DNA from: Actinopolyspora lacussalsi | GTDB taxonomy: Bacteria > Actinomycetota > Actinomycetes > Mycobacteriales > Pseudonocardiaceae | Direction of reading: 5' to 3' | Length of the DNA: 64,000 nucleotides | Assembly: GCA_030803735.1 (NCBI GenBank) | Contig: JAURUC010000001.1 | Span: 1,559,501 to 1,623,500 of the forward strand | Part shown: positions 1-9,360 of the stretch, one piece after another | Position numbering within the stretch: the first letter of the stretch is position 1 | Layout of the letters: each line of letters begins with the position of its first letter | The notes under the pieces: model-generated | The model's database searches: none | What the model was told of the DNA's origin: nothing | What the model saw: only the letters and a program-made list of their open reading frames with translations | Position numbers and translations under genes: made by a program

Positions 1-302
1 CCGTGTCAACGAGTTACGGAGGCCCGGTGTTCCCACCGGACGGCCAGTCGATCCGGTCGGCGGCGCGCGGCTCGGCCAGCAGCACTTCGTGGAGCTGGTC
101 GAAGACCCCGACCTCCTACCAGTCCCGTACCCGTCCCCTGCCGCACGCCCACCCCTCGGCATTGCTGGACGAGACGTCAACGGCAGAACTCCGCAGCCTG
201 CTGACCGAGCTCATCCCTCGCGTACCCACCCTGCCGAACGCATCCGGTACTCGGTCACACTGCTCCGCCGGCGATCGGCACCCGAAACGGTGCCGGTGCG
301 GC
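1..302. other. Left edge, no recognisable gene
   Basis: The first 302 bases lie downstream of the minus-strand SDR gene. Open frames run through on both strands, as expected at this GC content, but none gives a protein I recognise. Confidence 0.4.
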
Positions 303-1166
303 TCAGCCGGGGTGGGTTTCCCCTCCGACGGGCGAGAGCACCTCGCCGGTGTAATAGCTGGAGAGCCGATCGGAGGCGAAGAAAACGTAGGACGGCGCGA
401 TCTCGTCGGGGTCGGCTTTTCGCCCCATCGGCGTCTGTTCCCCGAACCCCTCGACCTTCTCCGCGGGAATCGTCGCGGGGATCAAGGGCGTCCACACCGG
501 CCCCGGAGCCACACAGTTCACTCGGATTCCGCTGCTGGTCAACGATTGGGCCAACGATTTGGTCAGGATGTGCACGGCACCCTTGCTCGCCGAGTAGTCC
601 ATGAGAGCTTTGTTGCCGCGCAGTCCGTTGACCGAGCCCGTGTTGATCACAGCCCCACCGTTCGGGAGATGGGCGAGCGCCGCACGGATCAGCCAGAAGG
701 GAGCGTAGACGTTGACCTTGAAAGTGCGATCGAACTGTGCGGTGTCGATGGTGGTGAAGTCCTCCCGATACGACTGGACCCCGGCATGGTTGACCAGCAC
801 GTCCAACCCGCCGAGATCATCCACCGTTCGCCCCGGCAACTCCGCGCAGTAGGTTTCCTCGGCGATATCGCCCTTGTACAGGACGCACCGGCGCTGTTGC
901 GCACGCACCAGACCTGCCGTGTGCTCGGCGTCGTCGTCCTCGAGATCGGCGAGGTAGGCGATCGCGACATCGGCGCCTTCCTTGGCGAATGCCACCGACA
1001 CCGCACGACCGATCCCCGAATCCCCGCCGACGATCAGGGCACGCTTACCGTCGAGCAGCCCATTACCCCGGTAATGTCGCATCTCGTCACGAGGTGTCGG
1101 CCGCATCTCATCGGTGCGGCCCGGCGGTTGCTGCTGTTGTGCGGGGACACTCTCCGGCTGCTCCAC
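303..1166 (-). CDS. SDR family oxidoreductase
   Basis: NAD(P)-dependent short-chain dehydrogenase of about 287 residues. It has the long hydrophilic N-terminal extension (Gln/Pro-rich, about 40 residues) seen in the YhdG/YdaD stress-type SDRs. The Rossmann glycine motif GGDSGIG lies at about residues 47-53, NHAG replaces the usual NNAG, and YSASK supplies the catalytic Tyr and Lys. I chose the GTG at 1166 because GGGAGG lies 6 bases upstream; an in-frame GTG at 1235 would add 23 residues without a clear ribosome site. It is a cytosolic oxidoreductase of unknown substrate, in a monocistronic setting. The family call is firm; the stress-protein subgroup is an inference from the extension. Confidence 0.85.
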   Translation of the reverse strand: MEQPESVPAQQQQPPGRTDEMRPTPRDEMRHYRGNGLLDGKRALIVGGDSGIGRAVSVAFAKEGADVAIAYLADLEDDDAEHTAGLVRAQQRRCVLYKGDIAEETYCAELPGRTVDDLGGLDVLVNHAGVQSYREDFTTIDTAQFDRTFKVNVYAPFWLIRAALAHLPNGGAVINTGSVNGLRGNKALMDYSASKGAVHILTKSLAQSLTSSGIRVNCVAPGPVWTPLIPATIPAEKVEGFGEQTPMGRKADPDEIAPSYVFFASDRLSSYYTGEVLSPVGGETHPG

Positions 1167-1518
1167 CGCTACCTCCCGGCACTGTTGAACCGTCTCGTGA
1201 ACAGGTATTTCCCGCTGTCGGAACCGTGAAACCACGACGGAAAGACGGTTTCGCCACCGCTCCGCCTGCCAGCGGCCCGGACGCCGTTTTTCGGCGCGAG
1301 TGCTCGATCAGGGGCGAGTGCCCCTCCCGGAAAGCGTTTCGCGAGTACGGACGAACCACATCGCGCCGCTCCGACTCCCTCCCCCGTGGCCCCCTGACCG
1401 TTGGCCGTTTTGGAGATCACCGGGCACTTTGAGCGCGTGGAACCGTCGAGCGAACCGTGGGCACGAATTCGCCGGCGGTATGCCACGTGCTTTTCCGGCG
1501 GAGGTGGAATGTCCCGGT
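1167..1518. other. Intergenic spacer
   Basis: About 350 bases between two minus-strand genes. It should carry the promoter of the SDR gene. I see no convincing gene, repeat or strong hairpin in it. Confidence 0.4.
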
Positions 1519-2607
1519 TCACCGCCGGACGCACAGCCATCTGTGGGCCCAGGCATTGTTCATATAACCCTTGGGGTTCCAGAGCTGGATGGGAGCTTCC
1601 GGCTGCACGGTGGCACTGGTGTCCCAGGCACGGGCACTGATCGGGACCTGTCCGGGTGGCAGATCGAGCGTCAGATGCCAGTGACGCCATGCCCAGGGGG
1701 AAGCCTGTTTCTCCATTGTCGCCTGAGTCCAGTTCCGGCCTTCGTCTGTGGAGACGTCCACCCTGGCGAGCCCGTGGGCCTCTCCCGCCAGGGCGTAGCC
1801 GCGAATCGTTTTCGGCCCCGCGCGGGGAATCTCGTCCTCGGACGGGACGAGGACATCGGAATTGACCGCGAGCGGACCCAGCGAAAAACCCATCTCGTGC
1901 CCGGGAATGCCCGGATCGGCTTCGGCAGGAAGCAGTCGGTATGCGGTGGTTTGGAAGAAATTGTCCGAAGGACGCGGCATCACGGTGATGCGATCCACCC
2001 ACTTGACGCTGCGGGCACCGATGTAACCAGGCACCACCACCCGAAGCGGAGCGCCGTGCACGGCGGGCAGTGGCTCTCCGTTCATCTCCCAGACCAGCAA
2101 CACTTCATCCCCGTGCGCCTTGGACATCGGCACCGACCCGCCGAAACGCTGCGGTGGCGACGCGATATGCGAAACGTCGCGTGCCTCGAACTCGACGTGT
2201 TCGGCGTGGGCCGTCGGCCCGGCGGCGGCCAGTACGTCCCGGAGTCGTACGCCTGTCCACGTGGCGGTGGAGACCGCACCGGCTCCCCACGGGAGTTCGC
2301 CCGGGATGTCGCGCACCCGCATCAGCCCATCGCGTCGGTTACCCGCGCACTGGATGGTGGCCACCGTCTCGCGCACGGGAAAACGTGAGCGAAGCTCGGA
2401 CAACGAGAGTTCCAGCGAGTGCTCCACCTCGCCCCGCACCCGCAAGCGCCATTCCCGAGGCTCGGTTTCCGGGATCGGACCGTGATTGCGCACGAAGAAC
2501 GTGCTGGTGTCGGTAACGATGCTCGCCGCGAGCGCCGCACGCGGTGGTTCTACGTTGAACGGTTCCACCGCGTGTACGATCATGTCTTCACGTTTTCCCC
2601 AGAGCAT
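1519..2607 (-). CDS. Sulfite oxidase-family molybdopterin oxidoreductase
   Basis: A 362-residue molybdenum-cofactor enzyme of the sulfite oxidase fold. The Mo-binding cysteine is in QCAGNRR (Cys87). Further signatures are GAPLRVVVPGYIGARSVKW, and the C-terminal dimerisation domain with the STDEGRNW element and the terminal tract ending ARAWDTSATVQPE. There is no N-terminal cytochrome b5 domain and no Tat signal, so it is probably a cytosolic enzyme using an external electron acceptor. The ATG at 2607 has a strong ribosome site (GAGGTGAT) about 5 bases upstream. The physiological substrate (sulfite or another oxo-acceptor) cannot be read from the sequence. Confidence 0.87.
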   Translation of the reverse strand: MLWGKREDMIVHAVEPFNVEPPRAALAASIVTDTSTFFVRNHGPIPETEPREWRLRVRGEVEHSLELSLSELRSRFPVRETVATIQCAGNRRDGLMRVRDIPGELPWGAGAVSTATWTGVRLRDVLAAAGPTAHAEHVEFEARDVSHIASPPQRFGGSVPMSKAHGDEVLLVWEMNGEPLPAVHGAPLRVVVPGYIGARSVKWVDRITVMPRPSDNFFQTTAYRLLPAEADPGIPGHEMGFSLGPLAVNSDVLVPSEDEIPRAGPKTIRGYALAGEAHGLARVDVSTDEGRNWTQATMEKQASPWAWRHWHLTLDLPPGQVPISARAWDTSATVQPEAPIQLWNPKGYMNNAWAHRWLCVRR

Positions 2608-2952
2608 TCACGATCACCTCTTCCCGTGTGCACCGCGAGCCGCCGAGCGCGGCGTGCCGGGTGTGAGAAGCCGAGGACGGCGTCCCTCTACCTTGCGGGG
2701 CCGAGCCGACCGGGGTGAGTGCCGTGCCGCCAAAAGGGAAACGTTGTGCGCGGGGAGGAACTCGTGCGCGGGCACCGGGAAGCACGAGATGCACAGGCAC
2801 CGGGAAGCACGAGCCCGGGCCTGCCCGCGCTTCGGGAACAGAAGGCACGACGGGGACGAACACGCACACCACCGGGTGTGGCACGGGCGAGCGAGTCCAC
2901 TGGCCGCCACGGCCGCGTTCCGGCCGAGTCCGCTCTTTCGCTCCGGGAACCG
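2608..2952. other. Intergenic spacer with a short direct repeat
   Basis: Spacer between two minus-strand genes. It holds an 18-bp perfect direct repeat (GGCACCGGGAAGCACGAG) at 2771-2788 and 2797-2814, separated by 8 bases. No gene is supported. Confidence 0.5.
2771..2814. repeat. Two-copy 18-bp direct repeat
   Basis: GGCACCGGGAAGCACGAG occurs twice with an 8-base spacer. There are only two copies, so this is not an array. It may be slippage-derived or a binding site for the gene upstream. Confidence 0.6.
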
Positions 2953-3930
2953 TCAACGCCCCGCGGCTCGTAGCGCGGGCAGCAGCTCTTCCCTGGCGAA
3001 GGCGAAAAAGCCCGCCGGATCGTTGTCCATCCCGATCTGCACCAGCGCCACATCGGTAAACCCCGCCTGCCGGAAGGACGAAACCGCCTCCACGATCGGC
3101 CCCACTTCCGGGCCGCACGGGATCGCCGAGGCCACGTCCTCGGGACGGACGTACTTGGTCGCCGCGGCGAACGAATCCGGCACGGGCAGCTCGGAATTAA
3201 CCTTCCAACCACCGGCGAACCAGCTGAACTGCTCGTGCGCCCGCTCCACTGCCGCATCCCGATCCGGGCCCCAGCAGATCGGCAACTGCCCGATCTTGCG
3301 GTCGCCGGTCGTGTCCGAGGCACGATCCCAGTCCTCACACAGCCCCGACTCAGGAGTAACCGCGATCATGGCATCGGAGGCCGCGGCGAACCGACGCACC
3401 GATTGTGGCCCCGACACAGCCGTGCCGATGGGCACCTTCCGCTCGGGCAGGTCCCAGAGCTTGGCCGAGTCCACCCGGTAATGATGTCCGACGTAGTCCA
3501 CGCTGCCGCCCTCGAACAACGCGGAAATGATCCCCACGGCCTCGGAAAGCATCTCGTGCCGCACGTTCACCGGCGGCCAGCCGTGACCGATCACGTGCTC
3601 GTTGAGATTCTCACCCGCACCGACGCCGAGCAGAAAGCGATCCCGGGACAGCAGACCGAGCGTCGCCGCCTTCTGCGCCACCACCGCCGGGTGATAACGC
3701 ATGATCGGAGCCGTCACATAGGTCATCAACTCGATGCCACTGGTCACCTGAGCCACCGCCCCCAGCACACTCCACGCGTACGGGGCGTGACCTTGCGGAC
3801 GCAACCAGGGGAAGTAGTGGTCGCTCATCACCGCGAAGTCGAACCCGGTACGTTCGGCCGAGGCCGCGTGCTCGACGAGGGAACGTGGTCCGGACTGCTC
3901 GGTCAGGAGCGTGTACCCGATACCCGTCAT
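2953..3930 (-). CDS. F420-type LLM class oxidoreductase
   Basis: A luciferase-like TIM-barrel oxidoreductase of about 325 residues, of the F420-dependent glucose-6-phosphate dehydrogenase-like group. N-terminal MTGIGYTLLTEQSGP, then SDHYFPWLRPQGHAP, GVGAGENLNEHVIGHGWPP and the C-terminal VALVQIGMDND are typical of that group. These enzymes use coenzyme F420 for hydride transfer; the substrate here is unknown. The start at 3930 follows a GGGGGTG tract. Longer in-frame reading adds residues with no family similarity. It lies 4 bases after a small upstream gene, so the two are probably co-transcribed. Confidence 0.85.
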   Translation of the reverse strand: MTGIGYTLLTEQSGPRSLVEHAASAERTGFDFAVMSDHYFPWLRPQGHAPYAWSVLGAVAQVTSGIELMTYVTAPIMRYHPAVVAQKAATLGLLSRDRFLLGVGAGENLNEHVIGHGWPPVNVRHEMLSEAVGIISALFEGGSVDYVGHHYRVDSAKLWDLPERKVPIGTAVSGPQSVRRFAAASDAMIAVTPESGLCEDWDRASDTTGDRKIGQLPICWGPDRDAAVERAHEQFSWFAGGWKVNSELPVPDSFAAATKYVRPEDVASAIPCGPEVGPIVEAVSSFRQAGFTDVALVQIGMDNDPAGFFAFAREELLPALRAAGR

Positions 3931-3934
3931 TTCG

Positions 3935-4216
3935 TCACCCCCGAGCCGAACGCACGAGCGCGGGACGAGATCCGCGTCCCGGTTTCGGGGCTCCCCGAGA
4001 TCGATATCGTGCGGCGGCCCGCGGCAGGACTCCTTCGCCGGCGGGTAGTGCACGGTTTTCGGCAACCGTGTCGCGTTCTTCGGGAGCCGGAGGAGTCGGC
4101 TCGTCCAACGTCTCCCGGCCGAACGTCACGCGGTGTTCGGTGCCCGGCCCCGCCTCGGGCACCTCTGCCGCGTAACGACGCTCTCGCCGCCACATAACCC
4201 CGGCATCCCCGCTCAT
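3935..4216 (-). CDS. Small hypothetical protein
   Basis: Potential 93-residue acidic/arginine-rich soluble protein starting MSGDAGVMWRRERRYAAE. A strong GGAGG lies just upstream of two tandem ATGs (4219 and 4216); spacing favours the second. It ends 4 bases before the F420-type oxidoreductase start, which suggests an operon. No domain is recognised. The strong ribosome site is the main reason for listing it. Confidence 0.45.
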   Translation of the reverse strand: MSGDAGVMWRRERRYAAEVPEAGPGTEHRVTFGRETLDEPTPPAPEERDTVAENRALPAGEGVLPRAAARYRSRGAPKPGRGSRPALVRSARG

Positions 4217-4585
4217 CATGACCTCCGTGTGCCGAATCGATCCCCCGCGCGAAACACCGATCCGTTCCTCTCGGGAAAACACTTCCTGCTCGGTGCGGTA
4301 CCCGGGAATCGGATAAACGACACACCGGCACACCCCCGTTCTCGTTCATCCGAGGAACGAAACCGTTCGGAATGATCCTCGTTTCCGACTCCGAGAACCG
4401 AGGGCCACCGCGAGCTGTGGTTCCGCGCGGGGCTCGACGATCATTACGGACGATTACCGGAGTGGGAATGCTCCGTCCACCATCGGAACGATCCTCGGAC
4501 AGTTCCGAGAGACGACGGGCGTTTACGTTCCTGCCGCGCGGGGGATGTAAAGCGGCAACGTCATCGGCTCACACGGGGGTGCCCA
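4217..4585. other. Divergent intergenic region
   Basis: About 370 bases between the minus-strand small gene and the plus-strand acyl-CoA dehydrogenase-like gene, so it should hold divergent promoters. A short inverted repeat GAACG-AAAC-CGTTC is present at 4355-4368. No gene is seen. Confidence 0.4.
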
Positions 4586-5614
4586 GTGTTGCGGATCGCG
4601 CGACCGACCACGTCCGAGGGAACCTCGAGCGGGTGGGGCGACGTTTTCGCGGCGCTGCGCGGGGCGCTGGAGGCCGGGGAGCTGGAGGTTCCGCTGCCCG
4701 GCGGCGGTGACACGGCCCACCGCTGGTCCGTGCTGTGCCGTTACGGGCGTGCCGACCTGGCGCTGGGACGTCTGGTGGAGGGCCACGCCGACGCCGTGGC
4801 GATCCTGCACGAGTCCGGTGCCAAGCCGGATCCGGGGGCGTTGTACGGGGTTTGGGCGTCTCGCGCTTCCGGCAAGGGCGCCGTGCTGACCGACAGGCCG
4901 GACAGTGTGCCGGTGCTCACTGGCACGATCCCGTTCTGCTCCGGAGCGGGGCAGCTGGACAGGGCGCTGGTCGTGGCACGGCCGGACGGCGCCGCCGGCG
5001 CGGCGGACGATGTCGTCATCAAGATCGCGCTGCCGGATGCGCGGATTCGGCCGCTGCCCGAGACCTGGCACGCAGCCGGGATGGCCGACTCGCGTACCTG
5101 GGACGTGGAGCTGCACGAAGTTCCCGTGCGGGAGGAGGACCGCGTGGGCCCGCCCGGCTTCTACACCGGGCGACCGGGCTTCCGGCTCGGGGCGATGGGG
5201 GTGGCGGCGGTGTGGCTCGGCGGCACGGCGGGTGTCGTGGACCGGGTCGCGGAGCACTTGGCCGCACGTACTCCCGACGAGCACCAGCTCGCGCATCTGG
5301 CGGCGATGCACGTGGCGGTGGAGGCGGCGGACAGCACGCTGGCGACAGCGGCCGAGACAGTGGACGCCTCCGGAACCGGGACGGACCGAGCGGTCACCGC
5401 TGGAACATGCCGCTCGGCGGCGGAACGCGCCGCGTGCGAGGTGCTGGCACGGGCGCCCCGAGTGACCGGGCCCGGACCGTTGAGCCGCGATGCCGCGTTC
5501 ACCAGGCGGCTGGCCGATCTGGAGGTCTACGTGCGACAGCACCACGCCGAGCGCGAACTGGCCGATCTCGGTAGAAGCATCCTGTTGGCACGGGCGGGTG
5601 AGCGTGCGACGTGA
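4586..5614 (+). CDS. Acyl-CoA dehydrogenase-like protein
   Basis: A 342-residue protein resembling the acyl-CoA dehydrogenase fold. The central beta-domain segment (SGAGQLDRALVVARPDG, then ALPDARIRPLPETWHAAGM) is followed by a helical C-terminal domain. It is short for the family (usually about 380) and I do not see a convincing catalytic glutamate, so the reaction is uncertain. GTG start at 4586 with GGGGGT upstream. It is the first of four genes joined by GTGA overlaps with a PIG-L deacetylase, a methyltransferase and a glycosyltransferase. That linkage suggests a role in making a modified sugar or glycolipid rather than fatty-acid breakdown. Confidence 0.72.
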   Translation: MLRIARPTTSEGTSSGWGDVFAALRGALEAGELEVPLPGGGDTAHRWSVLCRYGRADLALGRLVEGHADAVAILHESGAKPDPGALYGVWASRASGKGAVLTDRPDSVPVLTGTIPFCSGAGQLDRALVVARPDGAAGAADDVVIKIALPDARIRPLPETWHAAGMADSRTWDVELHEVPVREEDRVGPPGFYTGRPGFRLGAMGVAAVWLGGTAGVVDRVAEHLAARTPDEHQLAHLAAMHVAVEAADSTLATAAETVDASGTGTDRAVTAGTCRSAAERAACEVLARAPRVTGPGPLSRDAAFTRRLADLEVYVRQHHAERELADLGRSILLARAGERAT

Positions 5615-6345
5615 GTACCTACGACCCGCGCCCGATGACCTCGGAATCCGAGTGGATGCGCACCGTCTCGGACCTGCCGCCCGGGATACCGGAGCTGGGT
5701 AACCGAGTCGTCGTGGTGGCAGCGCACCCCGACGACGAGTGCCTCGCTCTGGGCGGAGTGCTCCAGGAGCTGCGGAGACTGCCCGGCGAGCTCCGGATCG
5801 TCGTGGCCACTGACGGCGAGGCCGCTTACCCGGGGCTGAACGCGACCGACCGCGCGGAGCTGGCACGAACCCGGCGCCGCGAACTGCACGCGGCGCTGCG
5901 CGTGCACGGGCTGCCCGCCGTGCCGGTGACCTGGCTCGGCCTGCCGGATTCGGAACTGGTCTCGCACGAAGCAACGCTGGCTGACCAGCTCCGAGCGTTG
6001 CTCACCGGCGCCACGGCGACCGTCGCGCCGTGGCCGCTGGACCCGCACCCGGACCACCAGGCGGCGGGGCGGGCCACGGCGAGGACGAGGCCGCCTGAAA
6101 GCCGGATGTGGTCGTATCCGATCTGGATGTGGCACTGGATGCGCCCGAACGAGGAGGTGATCCCGTGGCGACGTGCCGTGCTGCACCGGCTCTCCCCCGC
6201 ACAGCAGGCCAGCAAGAACGCCGCGCTGGAAGAGTTCGTCTCCCAGCGCGTCCCGCCGCCCGGCGTCGGCGGCGCCGTGCTTCCACCGGAGGCGCTGGCC
6301 CACTTCGGACGCGGCGTCGAGGTGCTGTTTCAGGAGCATCCGTGA
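5611..6345 (+). CDS. PIG-L (LmbE-like) deacetylase
   Basis: A 244-residue zinc-dependent de-N-acetylase of the LmbE/MshB/PIG-L family. The metal motif AHPDDE is at about residues 35-40 and the second motif HPDHQA at about 148-153. The family removes acetyl groups from GlcNAc-type sugars. The GTG start overlaps the preceding stop (GTGA), implying translational coupling with the acyl-CoA dehydrogenase-like gene. With the methyltransferase and GT2 genes behind it, it probably deacetylates a sugar intermediate of a glycoconjugate. The substrate is not predicted. Confidence 0.85.
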   Translation: MSTYDPRPMTSESEWMRTVSDLPPGIPELGNRVVVVAAHPDDECLALGGVLQELRRLPGELRIVVATDGEAAYPGLNATDRAELARTRRRELHAALRVHGLPAVPVTWLGLPDSELVSHEATLADQLRALLTGATATVAPWPLDPHPDHQAAGRATARTRPPESRMWSYPIWMWHWMRPNEEVIPWRRAVLHRLSPAQQASKNAALEEFVSQRVPPPGVGGAVLPPEALAHFGRGVEVLFQEHP

Positions 6346-6914
6346 GCACGCCGTCCAGTCGCTTCGAACAGCTCTACCAGGGCGACCCGGACCCGTGGCG
6401 GACGGCGAGCTCCTGGTACGAGTGGCGCAAACGCGCCGTGGCGCTGGCGTGCCTGCCCAGACCGCGCTACGCCTCGGCGATCGAGCCGGCCTGCGGCACG
6501 GGCGAACTCACCGCCGCGCTCGCCGGGCGCTGCGGTCGGCTCGCCGCCTCCGACGCCTCGAGAACCGCGACCGCGCGCGCCCGCCACCGGGTCGCGGACC
6601 AGGACCACGTCGAGGTGCGCCGCAGGCGGCTGCCCGACCAGTTCCCGTCCGAGTGCGACTCGGCGGAACTGGTCGTGCTCAGCGAGGTCCTCTACTACCT
6701 TGCCGAGGACGATGCCGCCGCCGTCCTCGCCGCCTCGGTGCGAGCGCTGCGTCCCGCCGGGGATCTCCTGGCGGTGCACTGGCGGCCACAGGCTCCTGAC
6801 GCGCCGTCCAACGGCGACAGCGCTCATCAGCGGCTTCGGGACCACCCCGACCTCGACGTGCTCGTTCGTCACACCGAACCGGACTTCCTCATCGACGTGC
6901 TGAGGCGAGCGTGA
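6342..6914 (+). CDS. NodS-like SAM methyltransferase
   Basis: A 190-residue class I SAM-dependent methyltransferase. The start region FEQLYQGDPDPWRTASSWYE and the SAM-binding segment IEPACGTGELT match the NodS-like family, whose founding member N-methylates deacetylated chito-oligosaccharide. GTG start at 6342 overlaps the deacetylase stop. A deacetylase followed by an N-methyltransferase is chemically consistent with N-methylation of a freed sugar amine. That reading is inference from family and order. Confidence 0.82.
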   Translation: MSTPSSRFEQLYQGDPDPWRTASSWYEWRKRAVALACLPRPRYASAIEPACGTGELTAALAGRCGRLAASDASRTATARARHRVADQDHVEVRRRRLPDQFPSECDSAELVVLSEVLYYLAEDDAAAVLAASVRALRPAGDLLAVHWRPQAPDAPSNGDSAHQRLRDHPDLDVLVRHTEPDFLIDVLRRA

Positions 6915-7681
6915 CGCGGCGCATCGAGGCGGTCACCATCGTGGTTCCCGCCCACGACGAGCAGGCACTGCTGCCGGGATGCCTGCACAGCCTCGCGGCT
7001 GCGCTGCGGTGTCTCAGCACGGAGGTCGGTGTCGTGCGCACCTGCGTGTGTGTGGTGGCCGACCGGTGCAGCGACACCACCGCGCGGCTGGCGCTGTCCT
7101 TCGCGGACCGTTTCGACCGCTTCGAGGTGCTGACCAACTCGGTTCCCTGCGGGCTCGGCGAGCTGCGCAACCGAGGTACCGCACACGCCCTACAGGCTCT
7201 GCGGTCGCCGGCTCCGGAGCGGACCTGGATCCTGCACACCGACGCCGACACCGTCGTCCCCACCCGATGGGCGGTCCAGCACGTCCGCTACGCCCGGAGT
7301 GGGGTGCACGCGGTGGCAGGTCGGGCGGTCATCCGCTGGTGGAGCGGGTCGGCCGTACGGGCACGGCCGAGTTACGAAGCGCTGGTCGCGGAAAAGATCA
7401 CGGTCGATCAGCACCGCCACGTCTACGGCGCCAACCTCGGCGTACGCGCCGACGCGTTCGTCGAGGCCGACGGGTTTCCGCCCCTCTACACCGGCGAGGA
7501 CCACGGGTTGTGGTCGCGGTTGCGGCGGGCAGGCCGGATCACGCGGCAACCCAACGAGTGCCCGGTACTGACCAGCGGTCGCACCAGGGGACGCGCCCCC
7601 GGTGGCCTGGCGACACTGCTGCACGAGCTGTCGCTGCGCTCCGGCACGACCGTCGAGTTTGGTCGCCCCTGGGACGGGTAA
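6911..7681 (+). CDS. Glycosyltransferase family 2
   Basis: A 256-residue GT-A fold glycosyltransferase. It starts with the nucleotide-sugar domain (VTIVVPAHDEQALLPGCL), has the DADTVVP metal-binding DxD-type motif, and GEDHGLW near the acceptor site. No membrane segment is evident. GTG start overlaps the methyltransferase stop, closing a four-gene coupled unit. It probably transfers a sugar onto, or builds, the product processed by the deacetylase and methyltransferase. Confidence 0.85.
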   Translation: MTRRIEAVTIVVPAHDEQALLPGCLHSLAAALRCLSTEVGVVRTCVCVVADRCSDTTARLALSFADRFDRFEVLTNSVPCGLGELRNRGTAHALQALRSPAPERTWILHTDADTVVPTRWAVQHVRYARSGVHAVAGRAVIRWWSGSAVRARPSYEALVAEKITVDQHRHVYGANLGVRADAFVEADGFPPLYTGEDHGLWSRLRRAGRITRQPNECPVLTSGRTRGRAPGGLATLLHELSLRSGTTVEFGRPWDG

Positions 7682-7691
7682 TCCCGCGGTC

Positions 7692-8588
7692 ATGCGCTCA
7701 CTCTCGGCCATGGACCGGATCGCCGAATGGACGTGGCTGGACAAACCGGCCGGCATGCTGCGTGACGCTGTCTCGCGGACCCTCCGGGGTCGGCGGCTGA
7801 AGGACGCGTTGCACGGCGTGTGGCTCGGTCACCCGGTGCACCCCGCCGTGGTGCAAGCCCCGATGGGCGCGTTCGCGTGTGCCGGTGTCGTCGACGCGCT
7901 GCCCGGACGCGGCGTGGGCGAACGGCGGGTGAGCCAGCTTTTGATCAAGCTCGGTCTGCTGGCCGGTGTGCCCGCGGCCGTGGCCGGGGCGGCGGATTTC
8001 GCCCAGGGCCACGAGGAACAACAACGCACCGGTCTGGTGCACGCGCTCGCCGGCACCGCCGCTCTGACCAGCTACCTGCTGTCGCTGCGCTGGCGGGCGA
8101 CGGGGCGCGAAGTCGCGGGCACAGCGGCGGGATGGACCGGACTGGGCCTGACCGTGGCAGGCGGCATACTCGGCGGGCACCTGTCGTTCCACCAGGCCAC
8201 CAGTGTCAATCACGCCGACGCGGTCCCGCACATCGCACCCGACGAGTGGACCGATCTCGGCGAGGTGGCCGACCTGCCCGAGGGCTCTCCGACCCGGCGC
8301 ATGGCCGGTGAGGTGCCGGTGTTCGTGCTGCGCGACCGCGGTGAACTGTATGTGCTCGCCGACCGCTGCGCCCACGCCTCCGGCCCCCTCAACCGGGGTT
8401 CGCTGTCGTGGCCCGACGGGTCCCCGTGCGTGGAGTGCCCGTGGCACGGCAGCGTGTTTCGGGTGGCCGACGGTGAGGTCGTACACGGCCCGGCCACGGC
8501 GCCGCAACCCACCTTCCACACCCGCGTCGTGGCCGGTCGCCTGCAGGTGCTCGTCCGCCGAATACCCGGCGTCCCGGCAGGCGGCTGA
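7692..8588 (+). CDS. Membrane Rieske [2Fe-2S] protein with DUF2231-like domain
   Basis: About 298 residues. The N-terminal half (about residues 40-165) is hydrophobic with roughly four membrane segments, including GHPVHPAVVQAP as in DUF2231 proteins. The C-terminal domain (about 185-290) is a Rieske ferredoxin: CAHAS (Cys226, His228) and CPWHGSVF (Cys249, His252) provide the cluster ligands. It is likely a membrane-anchored electron carrier; the partner is unknown. It starts 10 bases after the GT2 stop but may be a separate unit. A second in-frame ATG at 7710 is possible. Confidence 0.85.
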   Translation: MRSLSAMDRIAEWTWLDKPAGMLRDAVSRTLRGRRLKDALHGVWLGHPVHPAVVQAPMGAFACAGVVDALPGRGVGERRVSQLLIKLGLLAGVPAAVAGAADFAQGHEEQQRTGLVHALAGTAALTSYLLSLRWRATGREVAGTAAGWTGLGLTVAGGILGGHLSFHQATSVNHADAVPHIAPDEWTDLGEVADLPEGSPTRRMAGEVPVFVLRDRGELYVLADRCAHASGPLNRGSLSWPDGSPCVECPWHGSVFRVADGEVVHGPATAPQPTFHTRVVAGRLQVLVRRIPGVPAGG

Positions 8589-9317
8589 GGTCGGGGCTCG
8601 ACGATTCCCAGCGTGAGCACACGGCCGGGCAGCTGGGCCAATCGAGCCGCCCCTGCCGGACGAGGAAAAACGAGCCGTTTCCGAAAGTGCGTACCACCGG
8701 CAGCCGGGCGAGACTGGTGGAACTGGGGCCAATGGAACTGGGGACCAAGGGCCGGCGGACCGAGAGGACCACGGCGAAACAGCCACCGACGAACGGGAGC
8801 ACCACCCCTCATCGCTCTGGTGGGCCGGCTGCGGATGCCCATCACCGGACGTACTCGGTAACCCCCAACCACGTTCGTGGGACGGGGCGTCGAGGACCGC
8901 GCCTGCCTGATCGGGGCTCACCGATACCGCACGGCGGACGCTTGGAGGGGTGGGCGCATCGGTGCTCCAGGCGCAGGTGATACCGCGGGCCCGGGTCGTG
9001 GTGGCCAGCAGTGATGGCCCCTCTGAGAGTCTCTGACACATTGGTGACTTCGAGGCGGGATTCCTTGGTGCGGCTGCGCGGTGAACGGCCTCGGGTGGGA
9101 AGACCTGCCGCTGATCAGTGCCATCCTGCCCACCCGCGGCCGAACGAGGGCCGCGTCGGTTCCATTAGAGCAAGCCGCACCCCGACGAAGCTCCTTCGAG
9201 CGGAGGTTCCGCCGAGCGAGCACCCCACGATTCGAGCCCAGACTTCGATCAGCTCGCAGGACCGTAACGAGGGAGATGGGACGGGCGAGGCCCTGTCGGG
9301 CGGTGGCTCGGATCAGC
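8589..9317. other. Gene-poor region
   Basis: About 730 bases between two convergent genes. Long frames exist on the minus strand but show no family resemblance and have the composition of antisense reading. I see no gene. Confidence 0.4.
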
Positions 9318-9352
9318 GGCGGCGGGCCGGGATTCAGTCCCGACCCGCCGCC
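9318..9352 (-). terminator. Hairpin after the copper-storage gene
   Basis: Arms 9318-9332 (GGCGGCGGGCCGGGA) and 9338-9352 pair with one mismatch around a 5-base loop. It lies about 10 bases beyond the stop of the minus-strand gene. There is no T-tract, which is common for actinomycete terminators. Confidence 0.6.
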
Positions 9353-9360
9353 GTGCAGGC

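Noticed and set aside
2771..2814. Two 18-bp repeats considered as the start of a CRISPR array
   Set aside because: Only two copies with an 8-base spacer; no further units or cas genes.
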